A stretch of DNA of 64,000 bases from the NCBI RefSeq assembly GCF_021728535.1, contig NZ_JAKKDU010000008.1:62001-126000 (forward strand), in the 5' to 3' direction. This stretch comes from Wocania arenilitoris. Lineage in GTDB: Bacteria > Bacteroidota > Bacteroidia > Flavobacteriales > Flavobacteriaceae. The notes under the pieces were generated by a model, which was not told the DNA's origin, made no database searches, and saw only the letters and a program-made list of their open reading frames with translations. A program made the translations under genes and the position numbers. Position 1 is the stretch's first letter; every line of letters starts with the position of its first letter. Below are positions 25,288 to 34,543 of this stretch, piece by piece.

Positions 25288-27916
25288 TATTTTATCTTTG
25301 GCAACTTTAAAACACTGCTTATTAATAGTAACGTTATTTTACAGTTTTAGCATTCAAGCTCAAGAATTGCCGTATAGTAATGGTAAAAAATACACCTTAG
25401 GAAATATAACCGTTTCTGGAAATACTACTTTTAGTGAACAGACTATAATAACAACTTCAGGCTTAAGAAAAGGAAAAGAAATAACCATTCCTGGAGAAGA
25501 CATTAGTAAAGCCATTAAAAAACTTTGGGGATATAAATTGTTTAGTGATATTGAAGTATTCATCACAAAAATTGAAGGCAATACAGCCGATTTAGAAATT
25601 AAACTCTCCGATTTACCTCAACTTAACGAGTTAAAAATTAATGGTATTAAAAAAGGTAAAAAAGAAGCGATTATTAAAGATACTGACCTAAAAAAAGGCA
25701 CTAAAGTAACCGAAAATCTTCTTACAACCACTAAAAACTTCTTAACAAAAAAATACAAAAAAGAAGGCTATTACAATACTAAAGTACTTATAAATACCAT
25801 TGATGTAAAAGACTCTGTAGAAACTGCAAGAGTTAATATGGTAATAAATATAGATAAAGGAGAAAAAGTTAAGGTTAAAAATATTGAATTTAGCGGCAAC
25901 GATATTTTAAGTGATAAAACACTTAGAAAAGCCATGAAAAATACAAAAAAAATAAACCGCTTACGTTTATTAAAACGCTCTAAATTTGTAGATTCTGCCT
26001 ATCAAGAAGATTTATCTAAAGTTATAGATAAATACAAAGAAAACGGTTATAGAGATGCCCGTATCTTATCAGACAGCTTAGTTGTTAACGATGACAATAA
26101 AACTGTTTCACTTAAAATCAGTGTAAATGAAGGTGAGCAATACACTTTTGGAGACATTACTTTTATTGGCAACACGGTTTACAGCAATGAGTTTTTAACC
26201 AGATATTTACGCATTAAAAAAGGCGAAACATACAATGGTATTTTATTACAAGAGCGTATTGCAGACAACTCAAAACCTGATGCTATAGATCTTACAAATC
26301 TATATCAAAATAGTGGGTATTTATTTTCTTCAATAAATCCAGTTGAAGTTGATGCTGAAGGCAACGTAATTGATATGGAAATTAGAATAGTAGAAGGGAA
26401 ACCTGCTTATTTTAATAAAGTATCGGTTGTTGGAAACGATAAAACCAACGATCATGTCGTTTATAGAATGTTGCGTACACGACCTGGGCAATTATACAGC
26501 AAAGAAAATGTGATGCGTTCTGTAAGAGAATTGGGTCAATTAGGATTTTTTGATGCACAAGAAATCTCACCAAATTTTAATAATCCAAACCCAAATGAAG
26601 GCACTATAGAAATGGAATATTCTGTTAAAGAAACCGGGTCTAGCCAAATAGAATTGCAAGGTGGTTATGGTGGTGGTGGATTTATTGGTACGCTTGGACT
26701 TTCTTTTAATAATTTTTCTATAAAAGATATCTTTAAAAAAGAAGCCTATAAACCTGTGCCAATGGGCGATGGACAAAAATTAGCTTTACGATTACAATCT
26801 AGCAGGTTTTTTCAAACTTATAGTTTTTCATTCTCTGAGCCTTGGTTAGGAGGTAAAAAACCAGTACAATTTTCAGTTTCTTTATCACATTCTAAACAAT
26901 TTCAATACAATTTTTTAACAAGACGAGCTGATAAAAGCCAAAGTTTTAATATTACAGGTGTTACTGTAGGTTTAGCTAAGCGTTTAACGGTTCCAGATGA
27001 CTATTTTACTCTATCGCAAGCCCTAAGTTTTCAGCGATACGATTTAAATAATTACAATACAGGATTATTTACATTTGGAGATGGGTATTCAAATAACTTA
27101 TCTTACACGGTTGGATTGAGCAGAAATGATACTAGAATAGACCCTATTTATCCAACAGGAGGTTCAAGCTTTTCTGCAACAGCTAAATTTTCTTTTCCGT
27201 ATTCAGTAGTAAATGGTGTAGATTATGATGCGCTTAAAGATGAACGTGACGGTGAGGAAACATTATTGAATAGCATAAGAAACACACCTAACCCTACACT
27301 AGCTCAAACTACAAGAGCAAATGAAGCATCTACTAGAATAGCAGAAATAGATCAAGAACGCTACAAATGGTTAGAATTTTATAAAATAAACTTTAAGGCC
27401 GATTGGTATGCTCAAATTGCAAAAGACCTTGTATTAAGACCAAGTACAGAATTTGGGTTTTTAGGTGCTTATAATAATGATAGAGGTGTTATCCCTTTTG
27501 AACGTTTTTATCTTGGAGGTGACGGACTAGGAAACTTCAGCTTAGACGGTAGAGAGGTTGTACAATTGCGTGGATATCCAAATCAGTCTTTAGTCCCTTT
27601 AGATGATAACGGAAGACCATCTCAAGACGGTGGTACCATTTACAACAAGTTTTCGTTAGAGCTTCGTTACCCAATTACTTTAAAAGCTTCGGCCAAAATA
27701 TATGCATTAGGATTTTTAGAAGGGGGTGCATCGTTTAATAATTTTAGAGATTATAATCCATTTAACATAAAACGATCTGCTGGATTAGGTGTTAGAATTT
27801 TTATGCCTGCATTTGGTTTATTAGGTATTGATTTTGGATATGGATTTGATGCTATACCAGGGCAAACTGCTAAAAATGGTTGGGAAACACACTTTATTAT
27901 TGGGCAACAGTTTTAA
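25271..27916 (+). CDS. bamA: Outer-membrane protein assembly factor BamA
   Basis: Central insertase of the BAM complex. About 881 residues. Signal peptide (CLLIVTLFYSFSIQAQ), then about five POTRA repeats (LGNITVSGNTTFSEQTI, LPQLNELKINGIKKGKKEAI, VKVKNIEFSGNDILSDKTL, YTFGDITFIGNTVYSNEFL, AYFNKVSVVGNDKTNDHVV), and a 16-strand barrel with the loop-6 motif in variant form (VVQLRGYPNQS; canonical V/IRGF). The C-terminal residue is Phe, as usual. A longer frame opens at 25157 inside uppS. I chose GTG 25271 because it puts the signal peptide near the start; TTG 25298 is an alternative. Confidence 0.93.
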   Translation: MNNLANILSLATLKHCLLIVTLFYSFSIQAQELPYSNGKKYTLGNITVSGNTTFSEQTIITTSGLRKGKEITIPGEDISKAIKKLWGYKLFSDIEVFITKIEGNTADLEIKLSDLPQLNELKINGIKKGKKEAIIKDTDLKKGTKVTENLLTTTKNFLTKKYKKEGYYNTKVLINTIDVKDSVETARVNMVINIDKGEKVKVKNIEFSGNDILSDKTLRKAMKNTKKINRLRLLKRSKFVDSAYQEDLSKVIDKYKENGYRDARILSDSLVVNDDNKTVSLKISVNEGEQYTFGDITFIGNTVYSNEFLTRYLRIKKGETYNGILLQERIADNSKPDAIDLTNLYQNSGYLFSSINPVEVDAEGNVIDMEIRIVEGKPAYFNKVSVVGNDKTNDHVVYRMLRTRPGQLYSKENVMRSVRELGQLGFFDAQEISPNFNNPNPNEGTIEMEYSVKETGSSQIELQGGYGGGGFIGTLGLSFNNFSIKDIFKKEAYKPVPMGDGQKLALRLQSSRFFQTYSFSFSEPWLGGKKPVQFSVSLSHSKQFQYNFLTRRADKSQSFNITGVTVGLAKRLTVPDDYFTLSQALSFQRYDLNNYNTGLFTFGDGYSNNLSYTVGLSRNDTRIDPIYPTGGSSFSATAKFSFPYSVVNGVDYDALKDERDGEETLLNSIRNTPNPTLAQTTRANEASTRIAEIDQERYKWLEFYKINFKADWYAQIAKDLVLRPSTEFGFLGAYNNDRGVIPFERFYLGGDGLGNFSLDGREVVQLRGYPNQSLVPLDDNGRPSQDGGTIYNKFSLELRYPITLKASAKIYALGFLEGGASFNNFRDYNPFNIKRSAGLGVRIFMPAFGLLGIDFGYGFDAIPGQTAKNGWETHFIIGQQF

Positions 27917-28202
27917 CAAATAGATATAACAAAATTTACTTTGGCACGATATTTTCTAATACCTATTTGATGATTTGAATAAGAATTGAAATTTTTCAGA
28001 TTAAAATTCGTTAATTTTGAAATGAGCAATCTAAAATTTTTCATAACAACGAAAATGTTTATTTTGCGAATGACATCTGACAATTAAAAAAACTAGTAGT
28101 TATCAGATGAAATGACAATTCAAAAAAGATGACAGAATTTAAAAAAACAATCATCTGTCTATTTTAGAATTTATAGCCAATAAATTAAAAAATATTAAAC
28201 AG
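27917..28202. other. 286-base gap between bamA and ompH genes
   Basis: No gene. TTGGCACG at 27941-27948 looks like the -24 half of a sigma-54 promoter, but the -12 half reads TTTCT rather than TTGCA. TAATTTTG at 28012-28019 matches the Bacteroidota -7 box. CATCTGA (28074-28080) and TCAGATG (28103-28109) form a dyad. A separate transcription start for the ompH genes is therefore plausible. Confidence 0.4.
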
Positions 28203-29180
28203 ATGCAAAACAAAGTTCTTTTTTTATTGTTAGTAATGTTTACATTAGGTATATCTGTACACGCACAACGTGGTGTTAGAATTGCCTATATAGATACAGA
28301 ATATATTTTAGAGAACGTTCCTGAATACCAAGAAGCCATATCGCAGTTAGATGAAAAAGCTCAAAAATGGCAAAATGAAATTCAAGTTAAGTTAAGCACT
28401 ATTGAACAAAAGCGAAAAGATTTAAGCAACGAAAAAGCACTTTTAACTAAAGAACTTATTAATGAACGCGAAGAAGATATCTTTTTTGAAGAGCAAGAGG
28501 TATTAGATTACCAGCAAAAACGTTTTGGACCAAATGGCGATTTAACGATTCAGAAAAAACAATTAATGCAGCCTATTCAAGATCAAATTTTTGCGGCAGT
28601 TCAAGATTTAGCAGGGACAAGAAAATACGATTTTATATTTGATAAATCTGCCGATGTTGTTATGCTATATTCAGCAAAACAATTCGATTTAAGTGAGCAG
28701 ATTTTAAGAAGCATCAAAAGAGCATCAAAACGTAAACAAGTACAAACAAAAGCAGAACGAAAGGCAGCAGAAAAAGAAGATGTAGTTCCAGAAGTGAACT
28801 TAGAATTAGAAGAACGTCAAAAAGCATTAGAGGAAAAAAGAGCAGCTAGAGAAAGTGCTGTTGAAAAAGCGAGACAAGAAAAGTTAGCAGCCAGAGAAGC
28901 AAAAGTTCAAGCAGCTAAAGATAGACGCCAGAAAATATTAGACGATCGTGCTAAAGCTAAACAAGAAAAGTTAGACGCGCAAAACAAAGCAGCAGAAACA
29001 AAAACATCTGCAGATGGAACAACAACAACTGGAGAAACAAAAACTAAAGCAGAATTAATTGAAGAAAACAGGCAAAAGAAATTAAAAGAAAGAGAAGAAC
29101 GAAAAAAAGCTTTAGAAGATAGAAAGAAAAAAATATTAGAAGAACGCCAAAAGGCAAAAGACAGTATAAAAAACAATTAA
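28203..29180 (+). CDS. OmpH/Skp family periplasmic chaperone with long charged C-terminus
   Basis: 325 residues. Signal peptide (LGISVHAQ), then an OmpH domain (about 24-170): IAYIDTEYILENVPEYQEAI, a long coiled coil, and YDFIFDKSADVVMLYS. This is followed by about 150 residues of Lys/Glu/Ala/Arg-rich helix (ERKAAEKE, EERQKALEEKRAARE, KAKQEKLDAQNKAAE) interrupted by a Thr/Gly-rich spot (SADGTTTTGETKT). Skp holds unfolded outer-membrane proteins for BamA. The extension about doubles the usual 160-170 residues, as known for the first of two OmpH proteins in flavobacteria. The next gene encodes a normal-length paralogue. Confidence 0.88.
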   Translation: MQNKVLFLLLVMFTLGISVHAQRGVRIAYIDTEYILENVPEYQEAISQLDEKAQKWQNEIQVKLSTIEQKRKDLSNEKALLTKELINEREEDIFFEEQEVLDYQQKRFGPNGDLTIQKKQLMQPIQDQIFAAVQDLAGTRKYDFIFDKSADVVMLYSAKQFDLSEQILRSIKRASKRKQVQTKAERKAAEKEDVVPEVNLELEERQKALEEKRAARESAVEKARQEKLAAREAKVQAAKDRRQKILDDRAKAKQEKLDAQNKAAETKTSADGTTTTGETKTKAELIEENRQKKLKEREERKKALEDRKKKILEERQKAKDSIKNN

Positions 29181-29214
29181 AAAATAATTTATAACACATT
29201 AATACTATTTAAAA

Positions 29215-29721
29215 ATGAAACAATTTAAAACTATTTTATTAGCAACGGCATTATGTATAGGGACTCTTAGTTTTGCACAGGCACAAAGTAAAATTGCCCA
29301 TATAAATACCTCAGAATTAATTCAAGCCATGCCAGAAATGAAGGCGGCACAAACTCAAATTGAAACACTTGGTAAAACATATCAAACAGATATGCAAGCA
29401 ATGATGACTGAGCTTCAAAACAAATCTAAGCAATATGGAGCTGAAGAATCTACCAAGACTCAAGAAGAGAATGCCAAAAGAGTTCAAGAATTAGGAGCTA
29501 TGGAGCAAAACATTCGCCAATTTCAAGGGCAAGCACAACAAGATATGCAGAAAAAAGAATTAGAGTTATTACAACCAATAACCAAAAAAGCTAAAGATGC
29601 TATTTTAAAGGTAGGTAAAGCTCAAGGGTTTGATTATGTACTAGATTCTTCTCAAGGTATGGTTATTTTGTCTAATGGCAAAGACTTACTTGCAGATGTA
29701 AAAAAAGAGTTAGGTATTTAA
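29215..29721 (+). CDS. OmpH/Skp family periplasmic chaperone
   Basis: 168 residues, the usual length. Signal peptide (CIGTLSFAQAQ); SKIAHINTSELIQAMPEMKAA at the strand-helix start; a glutamine-rich coiled-coil arm; then GFDYVLDSSQGMVILSNG closing the body domain. It is 34 bases after the longer paralogue and shares its layout, so the two probably form mixed or separate trimers feeding BamA. A strong terminator follows. Confidence 0.92.
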   Translation: MKQFKTILLATALCIGTLSFAQAQSKIAHINTSELIQAMPEMKAAQTQIETLGKTYQTDMQAMMTELQNKSKQYGAEESTKTQEENAKRVQELGAMEQNIRQFQGQAQQDMQKKELELLQPITKKAKDAILKVGKAQGFDYVLDSSQGMVILSNGKDLLADVKKELGI

Positions 29722-29753
29722 AAATATTACTTTTTTAATAATTAAAATAATTC

Positions 29754-29785
29754 AAAAGCTACCTTAATTAAGGTGGCTTTTTTAT
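29754..29785 (+). terminator. Terminator after the ompH pair
   Basis: AAAAGCTACCTT (29754-29765) and AAGGTGGCTTTT pair around AATT, with one G-U, followed by a T-rich tract. It ends the uppS-bamA-ompH run before murI. Confidence 0.85.
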
Positions 29786-29808
29786 TTTAATTACCTAAAT
29801 TTATACAC

Positions 29809-30591
29809 ATGAGTAAACTTCCTATTGGTATTTTCGATTCTGGTGTTGGCGGCACGTCTATATGGAAAGAAATCCATAGCCTTTTACCTAACGAAAACAC
29901 GATTTATTTAGCTGATAGTAAAAATGCTCCCTTTGGACCAAAAGGGAAAGATATTATTGTTAAACTTAGTATAAAAAACACAGAACTTTTATTAAGCAAA
30001 AACTGTAAGCTTATTGTTGTGGCTTGTAATACGGCCACAACTAATGCTATAGATTATTTACGCAAAACTTACAAAGTACCATTTATTGGTATTGAACCTG
30101 CAATAAAACCTGCTGCTCTACAAACTAAAACTAATGCTATTGGAATTTTAGCCACTAAAGGGACTTTAAGTAGTGCATTATTCTCTAAAACTTCTGGGTT
30201 ATTTGCTAGTAATATTAATGTTGTTGAACAGGTGGGAGAAGGTATTGTAGAGCTTATTGAAAGCGGAAAATTATATTCTGATGAAATGACCGCGTTACTA
30301 AAACTGTATTTAAACCCTATGATTGATGCTAACATTGATTATTTGGTTTTAGGTTGTACCCATTACCCTTATTTAATGCCTTTACTTATTGATTTACTAC
30401 CAAATCATGTAAAAATTATAGATTCTGGTGAAGCTGTAGCTAGACAAGCTAAAGCTGTTTTAACAAAACATCGATTACTAAATGCTCAAAATACAAATCC
30501 CAAATTGCAGTTTTTTACTAATGGAAATCCCGATGTGATGCAATCTGTTTTAGATAAAAAATATCATCAAATAGATTATTTAGATTTTTAA
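29809..30591 (+). CDS. murI: Glutamate racemase
   Basis: Makes D-glutamate for peptidoglycan. 260 residues. Both catalytic cysteines are present: Cys73 in VVACNTATTNA and Cys183 in LGCTHYPYL; the N-terminal IFDSGVGGTSIWKEI holds the first conserved aspartate-serine pair. It lies after a terminator but in the same direction as the bamA run, as common in flavobacteria. A folded repeat element on the other strand follows. Confidence 0.96.
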   Translation: MSKLPIGIFDSGVGGTSIWKEIHSLLPNENTIYLADSKNAPFGPKGKDIIVKLSIKNTELLLSKNCKLIVVACNTATTNAIDYLRKTYKVPFIGIEPAIKPAALQTKTNAIGILATKGTLSSALFSKTSGLFASNINVVEQVGEGIVELIESGKLYSDEMTALLKLYLNPMIDANIDYLVLGCTHYPYLMPLLIDLLPNHVKIIDSGEAVARQAKAVLTKHRLLNAQNTNPKLQFFTNGNPDVMQSVLDKKYHQIDYLDF

Positions 30592-30606
30592 TTGAATCTC
30601 TAATTT

Positions 30607-30746
30607 ACGTTAGGGGATTGAGACATGCTTCGACTTTGCTCAGCACAAGTTTGTTGAAGCTCTCTTTGTCTTACCTGTCTGCCGACAGGCAGAGGTATGC
30701 AACAGAAAAAAACGACTGCCAAAAACCCGAACCTATGGTAACACCC
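30607..30746 (-). ncRNA. Degenerate copy 2 of the structured element, enlarged by other repeats
   Basis: Read on the minus strand it begins GGGTGTTACC-ATAG-GGTTCGGG and ends ATCCCCTAACGT, matching copy 1 (3630-3720: GGGCGTTACCCC...GGGGTCGGG...TATCCCTAACGC). The outer stem GTGTTA/TAACGT still pairs, through two G-U wobbles. Between the ends lie two other repeat types: TCTGCC-GACA-GGCAGA (30678-30693) and a GCTTCGAC...GTTGAAGC arm pair (30628-30660). It sits between convergent murI and the carbonic anhydrase gene. The outer conservation with a changed centre suggests either a flexible RNA or nested repeat insertion. Confidence 0.45.
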
Positions 30747-30748
30747 TA

Positions 30749-31261
30749 TTACTTAAACCACCCCGAATACTTTATATAATTATTTGCAATGCGATCTATT
30801 TCTCCTGAAATAAGCTCTTGACTAATATCTTTAACTTTTTTTGCAGGAATACCAGCATAAATACTGCCCGCTTCTACCCTTGTGTTTTGCGTAACAACTG
30901 CACCTGCTGCAATAATGCTGTTACTTTCTACTATGCAATCGTCCATAATAATACTACCCATGCCTACCAAAACATTATCATGAATAGTACAACCATGTAC
31001 TATGGCATTATGCCCTATAGATACGTTATTACCAATATTTGTTGGTGATTTTTGATACGTAGCATGTATAACTGCCCCGTCTTGCACATTAACTTTATTA
31101 CCCATTTTTATGTAATGTACATCGCCACGAATTACAGCACTAAACCAAATACTGCATTGACTACCTATTACAACATCGCCAACTATAGTGGCGTTTTCGG
31201 CAATGTAACAATCGTTTGGGATTTGTGGAGATTTTCCATTTACTGACTTTATTATTGGCAT
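30749..31261 (-). CDS. Gamma carbonic anhydrase family protein
   Basis: 170 residues of left-handed beta-helix made of hexapeptide repeats (for example CYIAENATIVGDVVIGSQCSI, NVQDGAVIHATYQ, NVSIGHNAIVHGCTI, NVLVGMGSIIMDDCIV). The histidines of the zinc site (IHATY and IGHNAIVHG) are present, so metal binding is likely; carbonic anhydrase activity is proven only for some relatives (the YrdA/PaaY branch is often inactive or of other function). Monocistronic by appearance, lying between repeat elements on both sides. Confidence 0.9.
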   Translation of the reverse strand: MPIIKSVNGKSPQIPNDCYIAENATIVGDVVIGSQCSIWFSAVIRGDVHYIKMGNKVNVQDGAVIHATYQKSPTNIGNNVSIGHNAIVHGCTIHDNVLVGMGSIIMDDCIVESNSIIAAGAVVTQNTRVEAGSIYAGIPAKKVKDISQELISGEIDRIANNYIKYSGWFK

Positions 31262-31304
31262 TTGTTATTGTTTATTTGTTAATTCGTTTAGTTGTTTTTA
31301 GACG

Positions 31305-31393
31305 GTCATTGCGAGTAAAAAGAAGCAATCTGTATGTTATTTATTTACTTAAATTCAATTTAAATTACTTTAGTCGCACCTCTTTCGTAATGA
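31305..31393. repeat. Degenerate GTCATTGCGAG-type inverted repeat
   Basis: The left arm GTCATTGCGAGTAAAAAGAA, then GCAATCT (31305-31331), and the right arm AGTCGCACCTCTTTCGTAAT, then GAT (31371-31393), are recognisable as the two ends of the widespread GTCATTGCGAGGAACGAAGCAATC repeat, with about 40 bases between. The right end touches the 3' end of the LytTR gene. Confidence 0.6.
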
Positions 31394-31397
31394 TGGT

Positions 31398-32132
31398 CTA
31401 CTTGAAATATGATAACAAATCTGATTTTTTTGAAGCCGAAACCATAATTTCTTTTCCGTTACTAAGTACTACACTTCCGCCTTTACCTTTTAGGTATTTT
31501 ACCACTTCGTTTACGTTTACTAAATAAGATTTATGCACACGAGCAAAACTAGTATCCTTCAAAATATCTTCAAAGTATTTTAGAGTTTTACTCACCAGTT
31601 TCTTTTTATTGGTGTTAAGATAGATTTCGGTGTAATTATCATCAGCTTTACAATACAAAATATCTGCTGTATTAATAACCTCGAATCCATTTTGCTGCGG
31701 AATAGTAATTTTACCATTTACAACATTAGTTTTTGGCATTAACACTTGGTTTTGAAGGGCATTTTCTTTAGTTCTTATTTTCGCAACATAATCAACTGCT
31801 TTGATAAGCTCATCAATAGAAATCGGTTTCATTAAATAATATGAAGCATGTGCATTAAGCGCATCCATTGCATAATGGTTGTAAGCGGTTACAAATACCG
31901 TTTCAAAATTAATATCGCCTACTTTATCGAGCAAATCGAAAGCATTTCCATAAGGCATTTCTACATCTAGAAATACCAAATCTAAATTGTTATTTCTAAT
32001 TAAAATTAAGGCTTCTTCAACATTTTCAGCCTCTCCTACAAGATCAACATTTGGACAGTATTTTTTTAGATAATTCTTTAGAATTTCCCTACTGGTTTCT
32101 TCGTCTTCGACTATTATTGAGGTTAATTTCAT
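31398..32132 (-). CDS. LytTR-type response regulator
   Basis: 244 residues. Receiver domain (IVEDEETSREIL; phospho-acceptor Asp56 in LVFLDVEMP; the KPIS lysine near 105) joined to a C-terminal LytTR DNA-binding domain (ILYCKADDNYTEIYLNTNKKKLVSKTLKYFEDIL, FARVHKSYLVNVNEVVKYLKG). It follows its kinase by 29 bases on the same strand. LytTR regulators bind paired 9-bp half-sites; targets are unknown. Confidence 0.93.
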   Translation of the reverse strand: MKLTSIIVEDEETSREILKNYLKKYCPNVDLVGEAENVEEALILIRNNNLDLVFLDVEMPYGNAFDLLDKVGDINFETVFVTAYNHYAMDALNAHASYYLMKPISIDELIKAVDYVAKIRTKENALQNQVLMPKTNVVNGKITIPQQNGFEVINTADILYCKADDNYTEIYLNTNKKKLVSKTLKYFEDILKDTSFARVHKSYLVNVNEVVKYLKGKGGSVVLSNGKEIMVSASKKSDLLSYFK

Positions 32133-32161
32133 TTTGAAATTCTTTATTTTTTATTACGCAC

Positions 32162-34336
32162 TCAATCTTTTTTAAGTGTTACAATTACTTTAGTTCCTGT
32201 ATCTTCTTCATCTTGAAAATTATCAATAAATACATCTACTTTATCTTTATACATGTTATTTAAAATAGATACACGTTTTTTAATATTACCCATACCTTTT
32301 GAGTTTTGTTTTTGCTGATGCTCTGTTTTTAAAGCTTTAGATTTTTGCCTTCCAATACCATCATCGGTAATGGTAATTTTAATTTCATCAGGCTTATTTT
32401 GAGTGATTTCAATGTTTAAATGCCCTTTTGTTTTCTTATATCTCAATCCGTGCCAAACTGCATTTTCAATGTAAGGTTGTAAAAGCATTGGTGGAATTAC
32501 AAAATCGTTTACTTTAATGTTTTTATCAACGGTAATATTATAATCAAACTTATCTTTAAACCTAAAATGCTCTAATTTGGTGTATAATTCTAAAAGTTCT
32601 ATTTCCTTTTCTAACGGAATAAAATCTTCTTCGCTATTTTCTAAAACGGCACGCATTAATAATGAAAAGTCTGATAAGTATTTATTTGCTGTCCGCTCAT
32701 CGTTTGAAGCAATAAAACTGTTTACAGAGTTTAATGCATTAAAAATAAAATGCGGATTCATTTGGCTACGCAGCGTTCTTAAAGCCAATAAATTATTTGC
32801 TAAACGTTGCTGCTTTATGTATTTAAACATTATAAATGCGGTAATTAACAACAATAATACACCACCAATTAGCGAGTAAATTATTAGTTTTTGGGTACGT
32901 GCTTGTTCAATATTAAGTTGGTATTTACTCTCTGATAATGCTCTGTCGCTCTCTAAACTTAAAATACGGTTTTGTTTGTTAATTATGTCTTTGCTAAATC
33001 GAGCAGCTTGCGATATTTCTTGCTCTCTTTTTATGTATACTTTGTCTAATAATTCTATATAATTGTCAAAAGTAATTCGTGCTTTATCATATTCTCCGGC
33101 ATCTCGAAATACATCTGATAGTTTTCTGGTGGCATCTTTTTGAACAATTAAATCTTCTTTATCGTCTGCTTCTTCAATACTTTTTTCTAGATAAGTTATT
33201 GCATTACCAAAATCTTTTTTCAGCGCATAAGCGTTCCCTATTTTATAGTTTTGTTTTTGGGGTGTTAAAGGACTTTCGTTATCAAAAACCGAATCTATTT
33301 CTATTTCTTTAATATCATCTAATGCTTGTTTACGTATTTCAATTTCATTAGAATAATCACTTAAATTGTTTTGAAATTCAGCAAATTTTAATTTCTCTTC
33401 AACTGCTCTTTTTTTATTTTGAGTACTAGCAAATCTCAAAGATTCATTAAAACGCCCCTTAGCTTTTTCAGGTTCACCCTTTTCATCAAACACTTGGGCT
33501 AGCTTAGAATTTAAGTCAGTGATTTTTGGTGTTATCAAATGTTTTGAAGCTACTTTTAAGCCTTCTGTATAAGCATCTATAGAAGCATCAAAACTTTTTG
33601 TATTTTGATGCACATCGCCAATACCTTCGTAAAGTGTAACTAACTCCCAATTTGAAAGCTCCTTTTTATCAATGTCGTTATACGTAGTAAGACTTTCTTG
33701 ATAATTTTTATTGAGCTGATAAGCTTTTGCCAATTTTATTTTAACACTATTAGTTGGTCTATTTTGAATACTTATTCTGTAGTTAGAAACCGCTAAATCG
33801 TACTGTTTCCAGTGCATATAAATATCGCCTAAAACCTCGTAAGCTTCACCATTTTCTTTAACTGATTTGCTAACTTTTAATCCATCTGCAATAAATTGAA
33901 TGCTTTTTTTTGCATCTTTTTTTAAATACACTTCAGCAGAATCAATAAGCGATTTAAAAACTTTAGTACTGGTTTTTGATTTTAAAGCTTGACTTCTAAA
34001 ATTATCCGTCTTGTTAGGTTCTACCTCAACCTTAATCCGTTCGCTACTTTTAATAATGTAATAAACGGTTTCAAAATCTTTATGTCTTACAATAAGTTCA
34101 TCGCCTCTTTTAGCTACAATTCTAAACTCACCTAGAGCATCGGTTGTGGTGTATGCGCCACCACTAACTTCAATATTCACATCAGGTATTGGTTTATATG
34201 TATTGCTTTCAATTACAGATCCCCGTATAGTAAACCTTTTTTCTGAATCGATAACATCCTCGTTTACTTGAGCAAACACAAAACTTGTAGAAAAAACAAG
34301 GTATAAAAGCGTAATATATTTAACTAGTAGCTTCAT
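32162..34336 (-). CDS. LytS-type sensor histidine kinase with carboxypeptidase-regulatory-like and TPR domains
   Basis: 724 residues. Signal peptide (FSTSFVFAQ), then a CarboxypepD_reg-like beta-sandwich at about 35-105 (FTIRGSVIESNTYKPIPDVN, YTTTDALGEFRIVAKRGDEL), TPR repeats (about 125-440), a coiled segment, one membrane helix (about 480-505), and a His_kinase domain with phospho-acceptor His529 in SQMNPHFIFNALNSV and an ATPase part with NAVWHGLRYK and ITDDGIGRQKS. The N-terminal sandwich is the same type that precedes the plug of SusC transporters; in a kinase it probably binds a partner or glycan. The partner LytTR regulator follows. The ligand is unknown. Confidence 0.9.
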   Translation of the reverse strand: MKLLVKYITLLYLVFSTSFVFAQVNEDVIDSEKRFTIRGSVIESNTYKPIPDVNIEVSGGAYTTTDALGEFRIVAKRGDELIVRHKDFETVYYIIKSSERIKVEVEPNKTDNFRSQALKSKTSTKVFKSLIDSAEVYLKKDAKKSIQFIADGLKVSKSVKENGEAYEVLGDIYMHWKQYDLAVSNYRISIQNRPTNSVKIKLAKAYQLNKNYQESLTTYNDIDKKELSNWELVTLYEGIGDVHQNTKSFDASIDAYTEGLKVASKHLITPKITDLNSKLAQVFDEKGEPEKAKGRFNESLRFASTQNKKRAVEEKLKFAEFQNNLSDYSNEIEIRKQALDDIKEIEIDSVFDNESPLTPQKQNYKIGNAYALKKDFGNAITYLEKSIEEADDKEDLIVQKDATRKLSDVFRDAGEYDKARITFDNYIELLDKVYIKREQEISQAARFSKDIINKQNRILSLESDRALSESKYQLNIEQARTQKLIIYSLIGGVLLLLITAFIMFKYIKQQRLANNLLALRTLRSQMNPHFIFNALNSVNSFIASNDERTANKYLSDFSLLMRAVLENSEEDFIPLEKEIELLELYTKLEHFRFKDKFDYNITVDKNIKVNDFVIPPMLLQPYIENAVWHGLRYKKTKGHLNIEITQNKPDEIKITITDDGIGRQKSKALKTEHQQKQNSKGMGNIKKRVSILNNMYKDKVDVFIDNFQDEEDTGTKVIVTLKKD

Positions 34337-34543
34337 TAATCTCTTAATAATAGCTAAACTTACGCACTTTCTTTGTTATAATAAAATGCGGTTTTTACAA
34401 TTTAACTTCTTTTTAATACGAAAAAGAGCCTTTTACGTACTGAAATGTTTCGTTTACTCATTTAAAAAGGCACTTAACTCATTTTGCCTTTTTTAAGAAA
34501 CAAATTGCTTTTAGTTTTATGCTAATCAAAAAACAAAATTATC

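Noticed and set aside
28907-29176. Minus-strand frame rich in Phe/Ser/Leu
   Set aside because: It is the shadow of the Lys/Glu-rich tail of the long OmpH protein.
30818-31246. Small plus-strand frames over the carbonic anhydrase gene
   Set aside because: They mirror the hexapeptide-repeat gene and show Thr/Asn/Tyr shadows only.
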